From: JANNPJ01 sp035474375
GTDB lineage: Bacteria; Actinomycetota; Actinomycetes; Actinomycetales; Kineosporiaceae
NCBI GenBank assembly: GCA_035474375.1
Contig: DATINJ010000329.1
Location: 1-64,000 of the forward strand
DNA: 64,000 nucleotides
Direction: 5' to 3'
This document shows positions 42,104 to 50,254 of the stretch, piece by piece. The notes under the pieces were generated by a model. The model was not told the DNA's origin. It ran no database searches and saw only the letters and a program-made list of their open reading frames with translations. The translations under genes were made by a program, and so were the position numbers. Position 1 is the first letter of the stretch. The number at the start of each line of letters is the position of its first letter.

Positions 42104-42928
42104 TCAACTCGGTAGCGCGAGCACATCGACGTGCCCGACCACCGCCGTCAGCACCCCGGCGGTGAGCTGGCCACGACGCCGTTCCAGCCAGCCGTCGGCC
42201 TGCGCGGCAAGGTCCGGGCGGTGCTCGACAGCCGCCTCGACTCGGCCCTCCAACCAGGCGCTGACCAGCGCGGCCTCGGTGTCGGAGCGTAGCTCCCACG
42301 CCGTCCTGGCGGTCAGCACGGACCAGCCCCGGTCGTGGAACAGGTCGGCCACGATCGCCCCCGCTTCCGGGCCCGGCCGCGCGTCCCGCCGCTGATGCGC
42401 GTCGAAGGACTCCGCAAGCACCTGGTCCTGCGGGTCGGACGGCGTGAGGGTCGCCTCACCGGTGACGCTCAGGCTGAACAATGCCGGCACCTCAGCCGCC
42501 ACCACCGCATCGACGATCGCGGTGAGCTGGCGCAGGTCAAGCAGGTCGAGCAGGGCCGCCGTGGTGATCAGGTCGGCGCCGCCCAGTTCGGGCAGGACCC
42601 GGGCGAGATCGGCGACGTCCGCCCGAACCGGGGTGGCCTGCACCGGCCCCCGAGCCAGCAGGCCGGGGTCGTGATCCACCAGCATCCAGTGCTGCCGGTC
42701 CGGGTCCGGCAGCCGGGGAGCCAGCCAACGCAGGTTCGCCCCGGTGCCGGCGCCGAGGTCGACGATCCGCAGCCCGGGAACCGGATCCGCCGCAGCGTCG
42801 CTGGTGGGCAGCCGAGCCAGGAGCGGGGGAAGCAGCGCCTGGGCTGCGGTGTCCCGGGCCCGAGCATCGGCGGGTTCACGGAGCGCCAGCCAGCTGGCCT
42901 CGATCGGGCGGGTCGGTAATTCGGTCAT
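42104..42928 (-). CDS. Class I SAM-dependent methyltransferase
   Basis: A 274-residue methyltransferase with the SAM-binding motif IVDLGAGTGANLRWLAPRL and acidic LVDHDPGLL. The later LITTAALLDLLD resembles post-I motifs. The substrate is unknown. Its ATG overlaps the stop of the glycosyltransferase gene (ATGA), so it belongs to the operon from the MDR dehydrogenase to the flippase. A small methyl acceptor made by the pathway is the simplest guess. Confidence 0.9.
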   Translation of the reverse strand: MTELPTRPIEASWLALREPADARARDTAAQALLPPLLARLPTSDAAADPVPGLRIVDLGAGTGANLRWLAPRLPDPDRQHWMLVDHDPGLLARGPVQATPVRADVADLARVLPELGGADLITTAALLDLLDLRQLTAIVDAVVAAEVPALFSLSVTGEATLTPSDPQDQVLAESFDAHQRRDARPGPEAGAIVADLFHDRGWSVLTARTAWELRSDTEAALVSAWLEGRVEAAVEHRPDLAAQADGWLERRRGQLTAGVLTAVVGHVDVLALPS

Positions 42929-43959
42929 CGCACAGCCTCCAGCACGTCTCGAGCGGTGTCTTGCCATCGGCTCAGTCCCTGAGCACGGGCCCGGGCGGCG
43001 GCGCCGGCCCGCGCTCGGTCGGGACCAAGCAGGTCACGCAGCGCCGCAGCGAGCGCGGCGGAGTCTCCGGGCGGGACGACGGCACCGGGCAGCGAACCGT
43101 CCGGTGCGTGACCGAGCGCCTCCTCGGCGCCGGTGCCGAGGCCGACCACCGCCGGGATGCCCCGGGCCAGTGCCTCGGTGACTGCCATTCCCCAGGTTTC
43201 CGCATGCGAGGGGAGCAGCAGCAGGTCGGTCGCATCCCAGGCGGCCGCCAGGTCGGCACCGCCGCGGGAGCCGGTGAGCCGGATCCGGTCGCCCAGACCG
43301 TACCGGTCGATCGAGGCCTGGACCTGCCCGGCGTACGCCGAATCGATCTCCAGCGGGCCGGTGAGGTCCGCTGTCCACGGCAGATCCCGGATCTGGTCCA
43401 GCGCGTCGACCACGGTGAGCTGGTCCTTGCGCGGGGTGATCGAGGCCAACTGCAGCAGCCTGGGCGGGGTGGAGCCGGCCGCCGCCGGAGCCGGATCGGT
43501 GCCGGGGACGGCGACGGCGATCACGCCTTTGAGATCGTGCCGGGCCCGCAGATCGTCAGCTGCCCACTGGCTGGTGGCCAGCACTCCGGTCGCGGCGTGC
43601 AGCGCCCGCCCCTCCTGGGCGTCCAGGTCGGCGGCGGATTCCGGGCTGAGCCCGGTCTCCAGCGCGAGCGGTAGATGGACCAGGACGTGTACCCGGGTTC
43701 CGGCGGCCACCGCCGCGGCCACCGCGGTCGGGGCGCCGCACGCCAGCAGGCCGTCCACCAGCACCGGGTCCGGGCTGAGCAGCAGGTCGGCGAACTGATC
43801 CCGCTCGCCGGCGGTAGCCATCGGCCAGCGCCCGGCGGCCGGCCGATGCTCCACCTCGGTCCCGAGCTCGGTCAGTGCCCCGGCCAGCGCGCGGTCGTAG
43901 CGATTGCCTCCGCTCGGGGTGTCCAGATCGGCCGGCACCACCAGTACGAGCCGGGTCAC
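42925..43959 (-). CDS. GT4-family glycosyltransferase
   Basis: A 344-residue GT-B enzyme. The N-terminal half has the glycine-rich GGNRYDRALAGAL acceptor loop; the C-terminal half has the sugar-nucleotide site TPRKDQLTVVDAL, DLLLLPSHAETWGMAVTEALARGIPAV with the retaining-GT4 Glu. The sugar and acceptor are unknown. It overlaps the pterin-synthase-like gene (GTGA) and the methyltransferase (ATGA). Confidence 0.93.
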   Translation of the reverse strand: MTRLVLVVPADLDTPSGGNRYDRALAGALTELGTEVEHRPAAGRWPMATAGERDQFADLLLSPDPVLVDGLLACGAPTAVAAAVAAGTRVHVLVHLPLALETGLSPESAADLDAQEGRALHAATGVLATSQWAADDLRARHDLKGVIAVAVPGTDPAPAAAGSTPPRLLQLASITPRKDQLTVVDALDQIRDLPWTADLTGPLEIDSAYAGQVQASIDRYGLGDRIRLTGSRGGADLAAAWDATDLLLLPSHAETWGMAVTEALARGIPAVVGLGTGAEEALGHAPDGSLPGAVVPPGDSAALAAALRDLLGPDRARAGAAARARAQGLSRWQDTARDVLEAVR

Positions 43960-44375
43960 TGGCCGGTCGTCCCCGCAGCCGCGGGGTCGGCCGACTCATC
44001 CAGATCAACGCTGTACCCGGCCCAGGCGTCCGGGTGCTCGCGGAGCACCACGTCGAGCCGGGCCAGGCCGGTGGTGAGCGGCCCGTCCAGCAAACGATCG
44101 GCGATGTGCTTGGCGATCACCTCGGTGGTGCTCAGCTTGCCGGTGAACGCCGGGTGCTCGTCCAGGTTACGGTAGTTGAGGTCGGCAAGCACGGCCCCGA
44201 GCGCGTCACCGGCGGCGCCGATGTCGATCACGGTGCCGTGGGCGTCCAGCTCTCGACCCGAGAAAGTGGCCTCCACCACGTACGTTGCGCCGTGCAGCGC
44301 CTGGGCCGGACCGAAGAACTCATCGGGCAGGGAGTGGGCGACCATCGCATGGCCTCGCACGGTAACGCGGTACAT
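43956..44375 (-). CDS. 6-pyruvoyltetrahydropterin synthase (QueD)-like protein, degenerate active site
   Basis: A 139-residue T-fold protein of the PTPS/QueD family. Two zinc His are kept (H14 in VAHSL, H28 in ALHGA), but the third is lost: the canonical HGH reads HGA (A30). The catalytic Cys, four residues before H28, is Ala (A24), and the Asp-His pair reads LDEH. Canonical CPH4 or PTP synthase chemistry is therefore doubtful, and a new reaction or a binding role is likely. The ATG at 44375 overlaps the dehydrogenase stop (TGATG). Confidence 0.85.
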   Translation of the reverse strand: MYRVTVRGHAMVAHSLPDEFFGPAQALHGATYVVEATFSGRELDAHGTVIDIGAAGDALGAVLADLNYRNLDEHPAFTGKLSTTEVIAKHIADRLLDGPLTTGLARLDVVLREHPDAWAGYSVDLDESADPAAAGTTGQ

Positions 44376-45409
44376 CAGTCCTCCTGGACACGGGAATGAA
44401 CCATTGACGGTTGCGCGTCGTAGTCCACCACGTGACACAGACCGTTCAGTTCACCGGTGGCCAACCGATGAACCATTTGCGGCAACTCGGCGAATCGCCA
44501 GTTGCCGGAGATCAGCGCGTCGAAGGCCGGATCCCGGAGCAGGTCCAAGGCCAGTTCCAGCCGGTCGGCGTAGCTGCGGCGGGCTCGACGGGCGGCGGCC
44601 ACCGTGCCGACCTGGCTGGCCCGGATGCTGAGCCGGCGAGCGTGGAAGTCCGCACCGAGGTTCACCTCGACCGGCTTGTCGCCGTACCAGGACAGTTCCA
44701 CCAGTTCGCCCTCGTCACCGAGCAACTCCAGCCCTCGGCTGAGACCGGCGCTGGTCGCCGAGCAATGCACCACGAGGTCGCAGTCGCCGGCCGCCTCGGC
44801 CGGCGTGACGAACGAAACACCAAGTTCTTCGGCAACCGGACGGCGCCGCTCGTCGACGTCCACCAGTTCCAGCCGGTTCAGGGGGAAGGTCCGCAGCAGG
44901 CCGGCCACGGCGGCGCCGACCATTCCGGCACCGATCACCGCAATCCGGTCGCCGAGCCGGGGAGCCGCATCCCAAACCGCGTTGACGGCCGTTTCCACGG
45001 TGCCGGCCAGCACGGCACGCCGAGCCGGGACGCCGTCCGGAACCACCGTGAGCGCACTGGTCGGAACCACGTACCGGTCCTGATGCGGGTAGAGACAGAA
45101 GACGGTGCGACCCAGCAGTTCGGCTGCGGCCTCCTCGACCGCCTCCACGATGCCCACCGACAGATAGCCGTATTTCACCGGTCCGGGCAGGTCTCCTTCC
45201 TGGAAGGGGGCGCGCATCCGGGCGGCGACGGCCGGTGGCACGCCGCCGCGGTGCACCAGCAGTTCGGTGCCCCGGCTGATGCCGGAGTGCAGGGCGCGGA
45301 CCAGGGCCTCACCGGGCCCGGGCGGTGCCAGCAGTTGTTCGCGCAGTTCACCGCGGCCGGGAGCGACGGTCCAGTACGCGGTGGCACGAGATTGCGGATC
45401 AGAAGCCAT
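44375..45409 (-). CDS. MDR-superfamily dehydrogenase, BchC-like, without catalytic zinc ligands
   Basis: A 344-residue medium-chain dehydrogenase/reductase. The nucleotide-binding motif is IAVIGAGMVGAAVAGLL. The N-terminal half reads SGISRGTELLVHRGGVPPAV and GPVKYGYLSVGIVE, as in bacteriochlorophyllide dehydrogenase BchC, in place of the CGTD and GHE zinc-ligand motifs. It is probably a zinc-independent oxidoreductase. First gene of the five-gene minus-strand operon; divergent from the CDP-alcohol phosphatidyltransferase. Confidence 0.88.
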   Translation of the reverse strand: MASDPQSRATAYWTVAPGRGELREQLLAPPGPGEALVRALHSGISRGTELLVHRGGVPPAVAARMRAPFQEGDLPGPVKYGYLSVGIVEAVEEAAAELLGRTVFCLYPHQDRYVVPTSALTVVPDGVPARRAVLAGTVETAVNAVWDAAPRLGDRIAVIGAGMVGAAVAGLLRTFPLNRLELVDVDERRRPVAEELGVSFVTPAEAAGDCDLVVHCSATSAGLSRGLELLGDEGELVELSWYGDKPVEVNLGADFHARRLSIRASQVGTVAAARRARRSYADRLELALDLLRDPAFDALISGNWRFAELPQMVHRLATGELNGLCHVVDYDAQPSMVHSRVQED

Positions 45410-45438
45410 AGTGGGCGACGCTACGACAGGAGAGCTTG

Positions 45439-46332
45439 ATGGAAGACGCCGGGACCGGAACCGCGTTGCGTGACTCGACGGTTGCGACCGTCATGGCTGC
45501 GGTGCTGTGTGTCGTGCTGGCCGGTTACAGCGGGCCCGCGCTGATGAGCGCGGCGGCCGCCGTCGCCGGGATCGGGCTGGTCGCCGCCGCCGGAGCCACC
45601 GTGATGTCGCGGGCCGGACGCTGGAGTGGCCCCGCCGACCGGGTGACGCTGGGCCGGACCGTGCTGATCGGTGGCTGCGCCACGATCGGCATCATGGTCC
45701 TCGCCGGTGAATTGCCGGCCCGGCCCTGGTGGCTGCTGGCCCTGGTGGTTCCCGCGCTGGCGCTGGACGCGGTGGACGGCATCGTCGCCCGACGTACCGG
45801 CACGTCCTCCGCGGTCGGTGCTCGGCTGGACATGGAAATGGACGCCGCCCTGCTGCTGGTGCTCTCGGCCGTGTCGATACGGTCGCTCGGCTGGTGGGTG
45901 CTGGCGCTCGGCGGGATGCGGTACGCCTTCGTGGCCGCGGCCTGGTTCCGGCCGCACCTGCGCGGAAAGCTGGAGTTCAGCCAGTTCCGCCGGGTGGTGG
46001 CGGCGATCCAGGGGGTCACGCTCGCGGTGGCGCTCGCGCCGGTGCTGCCGCTGGTGATCGCGCGGACCGCGGTGGCCCTGGCGCTGGTCCTGCTGATGAT
46101 CTCGTTCGGCCGCGACGTCCTCACCCTGGAACGGGCCAAGCCGGGCCGGGCCAAGCCGGACCAGACCGACCTGGACAGGACCGACCTGGACCGGACCGAC
46201 CTTGGCAAGCTGGAACTGGGCTCGGAACTGGGCTCCGAGCGGGGCTCGGCACTGGTCGAGCTGAACGCGTCGCAACTGGTCGAGTTGAACCGGTCGGAAT
46301 GGAAAGAGCTGCGCACCCCGGTACGTTCGTGA
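45439..46332 (+). CDS. CDP-alcohol phosphatidyltransferase family protein
   Basis: A 297-residue integral membrane enzyme that should transfer a phosphoalcohol group from a CDP-linked donor. The family motif DGxxAR(x8)GxxxDxxxD is complete in DAVDGIVARRTGTSSAVGA with RLDMEMD following. Several membrane helices surround it. The tail from about residue 235 is hydrophilic with pentapeptide-like repeats (DLDRT DLDRT DLGKL). AGGAGAG precedes; the start may be TTG 45436 or ATG 45439. It overlaps the next methyltransferase gene (GTGA). Confidence 0.9.
   Translation: MEDAGTGTALRDSTVATVMAAVLCVVLAGYSGPALMSAAAAVAGIGLVAAAGATVMSRAGRWSGPADRVTLGRTVLIGGCATIGIMVLAGELPARPWWLLALVVPALALDAVDGIVARRTGTSSAVGARLDMEMDAALLLVLSAVSIRSLGWWVLALGGMRYAFVAAAWFRPHLRGKLEFSQFRRVVAAIQGVTLAVALAPVLPLVIARTAVALALVLLMISFGRDVLTLERAKPGRAKPDQTDLDRTDLDRTDLGKLELGSELGSERGSALVELNASQLVELNRSEWKELRTPVRS
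46165..46209 (+). repeat. Three tandem 15-bp repeats in the CDP-alcohol transferase tail
   Basis: Units ACCGACCTGGACAGG, ACCGACCTGGACCGG and ACCGACCTTGGCAAG lie head to tail and encode DLDRT-like pentapeptides. The unit size matches the unrelated tail repeat of the flippase-like gene in the same locus. Confidence 0.85.
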
Positions 46333-46958
46333 ACTTCCTGTCCTGGAATCACAACACGTACTACCAGCCGTTGCTGCTTCGGGAACTGCCGCCGAGATGC
46401 GAGCGGATTCTGGACGTCGGGTGCGGCACAGGGGAGTTCGCCGTCCAGCTCGCCGAGCAGGCCGAGCACGTCGATGCCCTGGACCGTTCGCCGGAGATGA
46501 TCCGGGCAGCTCGCGCCCGGGTCCCGGCGAACGTCACCTGTATTGAGGCCGACCTGCTGCGCCGGCGGGTGCCGCTCGAGCACTACGACGCGATCACCAG
46601 TATCAGCGCGCTGCATCACCTGGTCCTGGCCGAGGCGTTGCCCCGGCTGAGTGCGGCACTGCGGCCGGGCGGGGTCCTGGTCGCCACCGCGCTCCCGCGC
46701 ACCGACCTGCCCCGCGAGTTGCCGCTCGAACTCGCGGCCGTCGTGATGCACAACGTCCGAGGATTGGTGCTGGCCGGAGCGCGGGCGATTCACGGTGAAT
46801 CGGTTCCGGTCGATGCCGCCGCCGGGCAGATGCCGATCGCCGAGCCCCGGCTGACGACTCGCGAAGTCCGCCGCGAAGCGGCAGCTGCGCTGCCCGGGTC
46901 CCGGGTGCGGCGCCTGCTGTTCTGGCGCTACCTGCTGGTCTGGCACAAGAAGGCCTGA
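46329..46958 (+). CDS. Class I SAM-dependent methyltransferase
   Basis: A 209-residue Methyltransf_11/25-type enzyme with ILDVGCGTGEFAVQLAEQA, the acidic ALDRSPEMI and SALHHLV. The GTG start overlaps the stop of the phosphatidyltransferase (GTGA), giving the sequence VNFLSWNHNTYY that suits this family's N-terminus. It is cotranscribed with the phosphatidyltransferase, so a lipid or polar headgroup acceptor is possible. It is convergent with the next gene. Confidence 0.9.
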   Translation: MNFLSWNHNTYYQPLLLRELPPRCERILDVGCGTGEFAVQLAEQAEHVDALDRSPEMIRAARARVPANVTCIEADLLRRRVPLEHYDAITSISALHHLVLAEALPRLSAALRPGGVLVATALPRTDLPRELPLELAAVVMHNVRGLVLAGARAIHGESVPVDAAAGQMPIAEPRLTTREVRREAAAALPGSRVRRLLFWRYLLVWHKKA

Positions 46959-46985
46959 GGGCCGCCTGGTGATTCTGCCGAGGGA

Positions 46986-49121
46986 CTAGCCGCAGATCAG
47001 CTTCTCGATCTTTTCGGGCGGGCCGGGGCAGCCGAAGTACCAGCCCTGCGCGGTGTCACAGTCCAGCTCCCGCAACCGATCGGCCTGGGCGACGCACTCC
47101 ACGCCTTCGGCGGTCACGGTCAGCCCGAGGGAATGCGCCAGCGAGATGATCGCCGGAAGGATCTTGTCGTTGGTCAGGTCGCCGGTCGGTGACGCCTGTA
47201 GGAACGAGCCCGCGATCTTCAGTTCGCAGGCCGGCAACCGGCTGAGATGGACGAGGTTGGAGTAGCCGGTGCCGAAGTCGTCGATCACCAGTCGTACGCC
47301 GTCGGCCGCGAGCCCGGTCAGCGCATCCACCGGGCCGGGTGCCTCACCCAGTACCGCGCTCTCGGTGAGTTCCAGGTAGAGCAAGTGCGGTGGCAGGCCG
47401 GTCTCGATCAGCGTGGTGCGCACATGATCGGACAGACCAGGATCGGACAGTTGGCCCACCGCGACGTTCACGTTCACGCCCACCTCGGCCTCGGGAAACT
47501 TCCGGTACCACTCGGCCGCTGCCTGGCTGGCGGTCCGCAGCACCCAACGGCCCAGCGCCACGATGTGACCGTTCTCCTCCGCCATCCCGATGAACTCGTC
47601 CGGCTGCAGCAGGCCCAACCGCGGGTGCCGCCAGCGCACCAGCGCCTCCACCCGGCGCACCACGCCGTCGCGCAACGAGACCAGCGGCTGGTAATCGAGG
47701 AAGAATTCGCCGCGGCTGAGCGCGGCGGACATTTCGGTGGCCAGCGTGTGCCGGGTCACCTGATGGGCGTTGCGCTGCGGGTCATGGCGTTCCCAGCGCC
47801 CCCGGCCGCGCGCCTTGGCCTGGTACAGCGTGATGTCGGCGGCCCGCATCAGGGCGGCGGCTTCGGAACCGGCGGTCACCGTGTCGACGACGCCGATGCT
47901 TGCCGACACTGACAGTTCTCGACCGTCGATCGTGATCGGCTCCGCCAGTGCCGCCAGGATCCGGCCGGCCTGATCACCGGGGTCGCCGCCGTCGCTGAGG
48001 ACACCGAACTCGTCGCCACCCAACCGGGCGAGCAGACTGCCGGGCGCGGTGACGGCATCGCTCAGGCGACTGGCCACTCGGATCAGCAGGCGGTCGCCGA
48101 CATCGTGGCCCAACCCGTCGTTGATGCTCTTGAAGCCGTCGAGGTCGATGTAGCAGATCCCGACCGGCCGCTCGGGCCGAAGCAAGGTCAGCAGCGCATC
48201 GAGATGCTCGAAGAACAGGGTCCGATTGGGCAGGCCGGTGAGCGGATCGTGCCGGGATTCCTGCCAGAGCCGGTCTTCCAGCCGCTTGCGCTCGGTGATA
48301 TCGACGGCGACGCCGACCAGGAAATCCGGTGTGCCGTCGGCGCTTTTGACGGTCGAAACGGAGAGGTCCAGGTGCAGCCGGTTGCCGTTGCGGTTCTCGT
48401 GAGCGATCTCCAAGCGGAAGTGGTCCCGGGTGCCCACCAGGACTTCCTCGAAGCGGCGCAGCGCCGGCCGAGAGCCCCCAGGGGTAACCAGCTCGGTCAT
48501 CGTCAGGCCCCGCATCTGGGCCACTTCGTATCCCATCATCGCTGCCCAGGCCGCATTGGCGTCGATCACCCGCCCGGTCATGCTGATCAGCCCGATGCCG
48601 ACCGCGGCTTGCGCGAAGACGGCCCGGAACCGGGCTTCGGACGTGTGCCGCTCGGTGATCGCGGTACGCACCGAGGCGAGCGCGGCCCGCTGCAACTCTT
48701 CTTGGGCAGCCAAGGCATGGTCGCGGGTCGCCTGAGCGAAGCCCTCGGCCATCGCGCCCACCGCTGCGGTCACTCGTTCCCTGAGCAAGGTGTCGCCCAG
48801 GGCATTTCTCAGCGCGCCGAAGTCCTCGGCGAAGCTGTCCAACAGGGTGACGACCGTCGGTCCGAGCACCGCTTCGGTGCCGTACCCCAGTTTCACCAGC
48901 GCGGTGCCGACGTCGGCCGGGAGTTCCGCGTCCACCAGCCCGGTTTGGACGGCGTGTGCGAGCCGCGCAGTGAGCGGGCGTAGCTGCCCGGCGATCTCCA
49001 TGTCGGTCCCGGAGACCCGGCCGCTCTTGGCCAAAGCAGCGGCCCAGCGCTGAGAGAAGCGGCGGACGGCGGCAGTCCGCGTGGTCTGAGACGGTGCCGC
49101 TGGCTCCTCCACCTCAGTCAT
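46986..49121 (-). CDS. PAS-GGDEF-EAL c-di-GMP turnover protein
   Basis: A 711-residue cytoplasmic protein. Residues 1-150 form a helical domain shared with the protein at 10195-12111 (LRPLTARLAHAV; ATRDHALAAQEEL). A PAS domain (about 160-280) starts at EARFRAVFAQAAVGI. The GGDEF domain (290-445) has an intact GGDEF at 368-372; the EAL domain (460-705) keeps EAL (492-494), LELTES, IDDFGTGYSNL and AEGVE. Both cyclase and phosphodiesterase activities are possible. It starts 7 bases after the stop of a DUF574 methyltransferase. Confidence 0.94.
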   Translation of the reverse strand: MTEVEEPAAPSQTTRTAAVRRFSQRWAAALAKSGRVSGTDMEIAGQLRPLTARLAHAVQTGLVDAELPADVGTALVKLGYGTEAVLGPTVVTLLDSFAEDFGALRNALGDTLLRERVTAAVGAMAEGFAQATRDHALAAQEELQRAALASVRTAITERHTSEARFRAVFAQAAVGIGLISMTGRVIDANAAWAAMMGYEVAQMRGLTMTELVTPGGSRPALRRFEEVLVGTRDHFRLEIAHENRNGNRLHLDLSVSTVKSADGTPDFLVGVAVDITERKRLEDRLWQESRHDPLTGLPNRTLFFEHLDALLTLLRPERPVGICYIDLDGFKSINDGLGHDVGDRLLIRVASRLSDAVTAPGSLLARLGGDEFGVLSDGGDPGDQAGRILAALAEPITIDGRELSVSASIGVVDTVTAGSEAAALMRAADITLYQAKARGRGRWERHDPQRNAHQVTRHTLATEMSAALSRGEFFLDYQPLVSLRDGVVRRVEALVRWRHPRLGLLQPDEFIGMAEENGHIVALGRWVLRTASQAAAEWYRKFPEAEVGVNVNVAVGQLSDPGLSDHVRTTLIETGLPPHLLYLELTESAVLGEAPGPVDALTGLAADGVRLVIDDFGTGYSNLVHLSRLPACELKIAGSFLQASPTGDLTNDKILPAIISLAHSLGLTVTAEGVECVAQADRLRELDCDTAQGWYFGCPGPPEKIEKLICG

Positions 49122-49128
49122 GAACTGG

Positions 49129-50010
49129 TCAGCTCTTCACCCCTACACCGGCGAAGTACAGCGAACTGCCGAGTGACCCGGCCTCGACCTCCGCCGAATC
49201 CGGACGCCAATCGGACAACTTGGCCAACCCCGGCGGGACCAGCGGGAAATCGCCGAAAAACGCTTCGATGTCCGACCGCGGCCGGAAGACCAGCGAAACC
49301 CGGTCTCGCTGTGCCACTTCCGCGCTGAGCCGGGCGGTTTCCTGGGGTCGCTCGGCGCTCGTGAGATGCGAGATCACCAGGTGGCTGCCGGGTGCGACCG
49401 CGGCCCGCAGAACGGCGACCGCCTCGGCCGGGTGATCGTTGTCCGGGACCAGGTGCAGCACCGCGACCATCAGCAGTCCGACCGGCTCGCTCAGGTCGAT
49501 CAGTCCGGTCTGCTTGACGCTGTCCAGCATCGTCTGCGGCGTCCGGAAATCTCCGCGGATCGCCACTGCCCGATCGTTGCCGGTCAGGATCGAGGTGGCG
49601 TGGGCAACCGCGACGGCGTCGATGTCCACGTAGACGACCCGGTTGCTCGGGTTGATCTCCTGAACGATCTCGTGCGTATTGCCGACCGTGGGGATGCCGG
49701 CCCCGACGTCCACAAACTGCCGGATACCGCTTTCGGCCAGGTACGTGACCGCGCGGCGGAGAAAGCGGCGGTTGGCGGCCGCACCGATCGGCAGATCCGG
49801 GACCATGGCCGTGCCGTGCTCGGCAGCCCGGCGGTCGACCTCAAAATTGTGCGAGCCACCGAGGAGCGCGTCGTACACCCGCGCCGGGCTTGGCGTGTCC
49901 AGGTCAACGTCTTCAGGAGCCCACTCAGGTCGCTGCACGCGCAGTTGCCCCTCTCTCGATGGTTCCTCGACGTGCTCCCGGGCCTCGCCTAGCTTTCCGA
50001 CAAACCACAT
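49129..50010 (-). CDS. SAM-dependent methyltransferase, DUF574 family
   Basis: A 293-residue DUF574 protein: TPSPARVYDALLGGSHNFEVDRRAAE, FVDVGAGIPTVGNTHEIVQ, VYVDIDAVAVAHA and PVGLLMVAVLHLV. It is a paralogue of the protein at 12259-13125, and like it is followed directly by a GGDEF-EAL gene. The start at 50010 is provisional; a GTG a few codons later would also fit. The substrate is unknown. Confidence 0.92.
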   Translation of the reverse strand: MWFVGKLGEAREHVEEPSREGQLRVQRPEWAPEDVDLDTPSPARVYDALLGGSHNFEVDRRAAEHGTAMVPDLPIGAAANRRFLRRAVTYLAESGIRQFVDVGAGIPTVGNTHEIVQEINPSNRVVYVDIDAVAVAHATSILTGNDRAVAIRGDFRTPQTMLDSVKQTGLIDLSEPVGLLMVAVLHLVPDNDHPAEAVAVLRAAVAPGSHLVISHLTSAERPQETARLSAEVAQRDRVSLVFRPRSDIEAFFGDFPLVPPGLAKLSDWRPDSAEVEAGSLGSSLYFAGVGVKS

Positions 50011-50135
50011 CAGATCACATCCGCCACACCCGCCGCAGCCTGCGCAACCCCGCAATCGTCCGCTGTTGGGTCGTCCGGAGCTGTTCGTTCGCGGTAGGCG
50101 CCGGGAATCGGCTCACCGCTGGTGACAGATCACCC

Positions 50136-50185
50136 GAAACTGATCACCAGCTGTGCCCGCTAGCGGACCGATAAAGGGCTCATAC
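50136..50185. repeat. Degenerate half-copy of GATCGYCAG palindrome
   Basis: TGATCACCAGCTGTGCCCGCT matches the arm of the 10091-10153 hairpin, but no good second arm is present. It lies between the divergent methyltransferase and MFS genes. Confidence 0.5.
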
Positions 50186-50254
50186 CCCGGCATAGTTCGC
50201 GATCTTGTTGGAACATCGGTACTCATGTCCTGGTCGGGAAGGACGGGAGGATCC

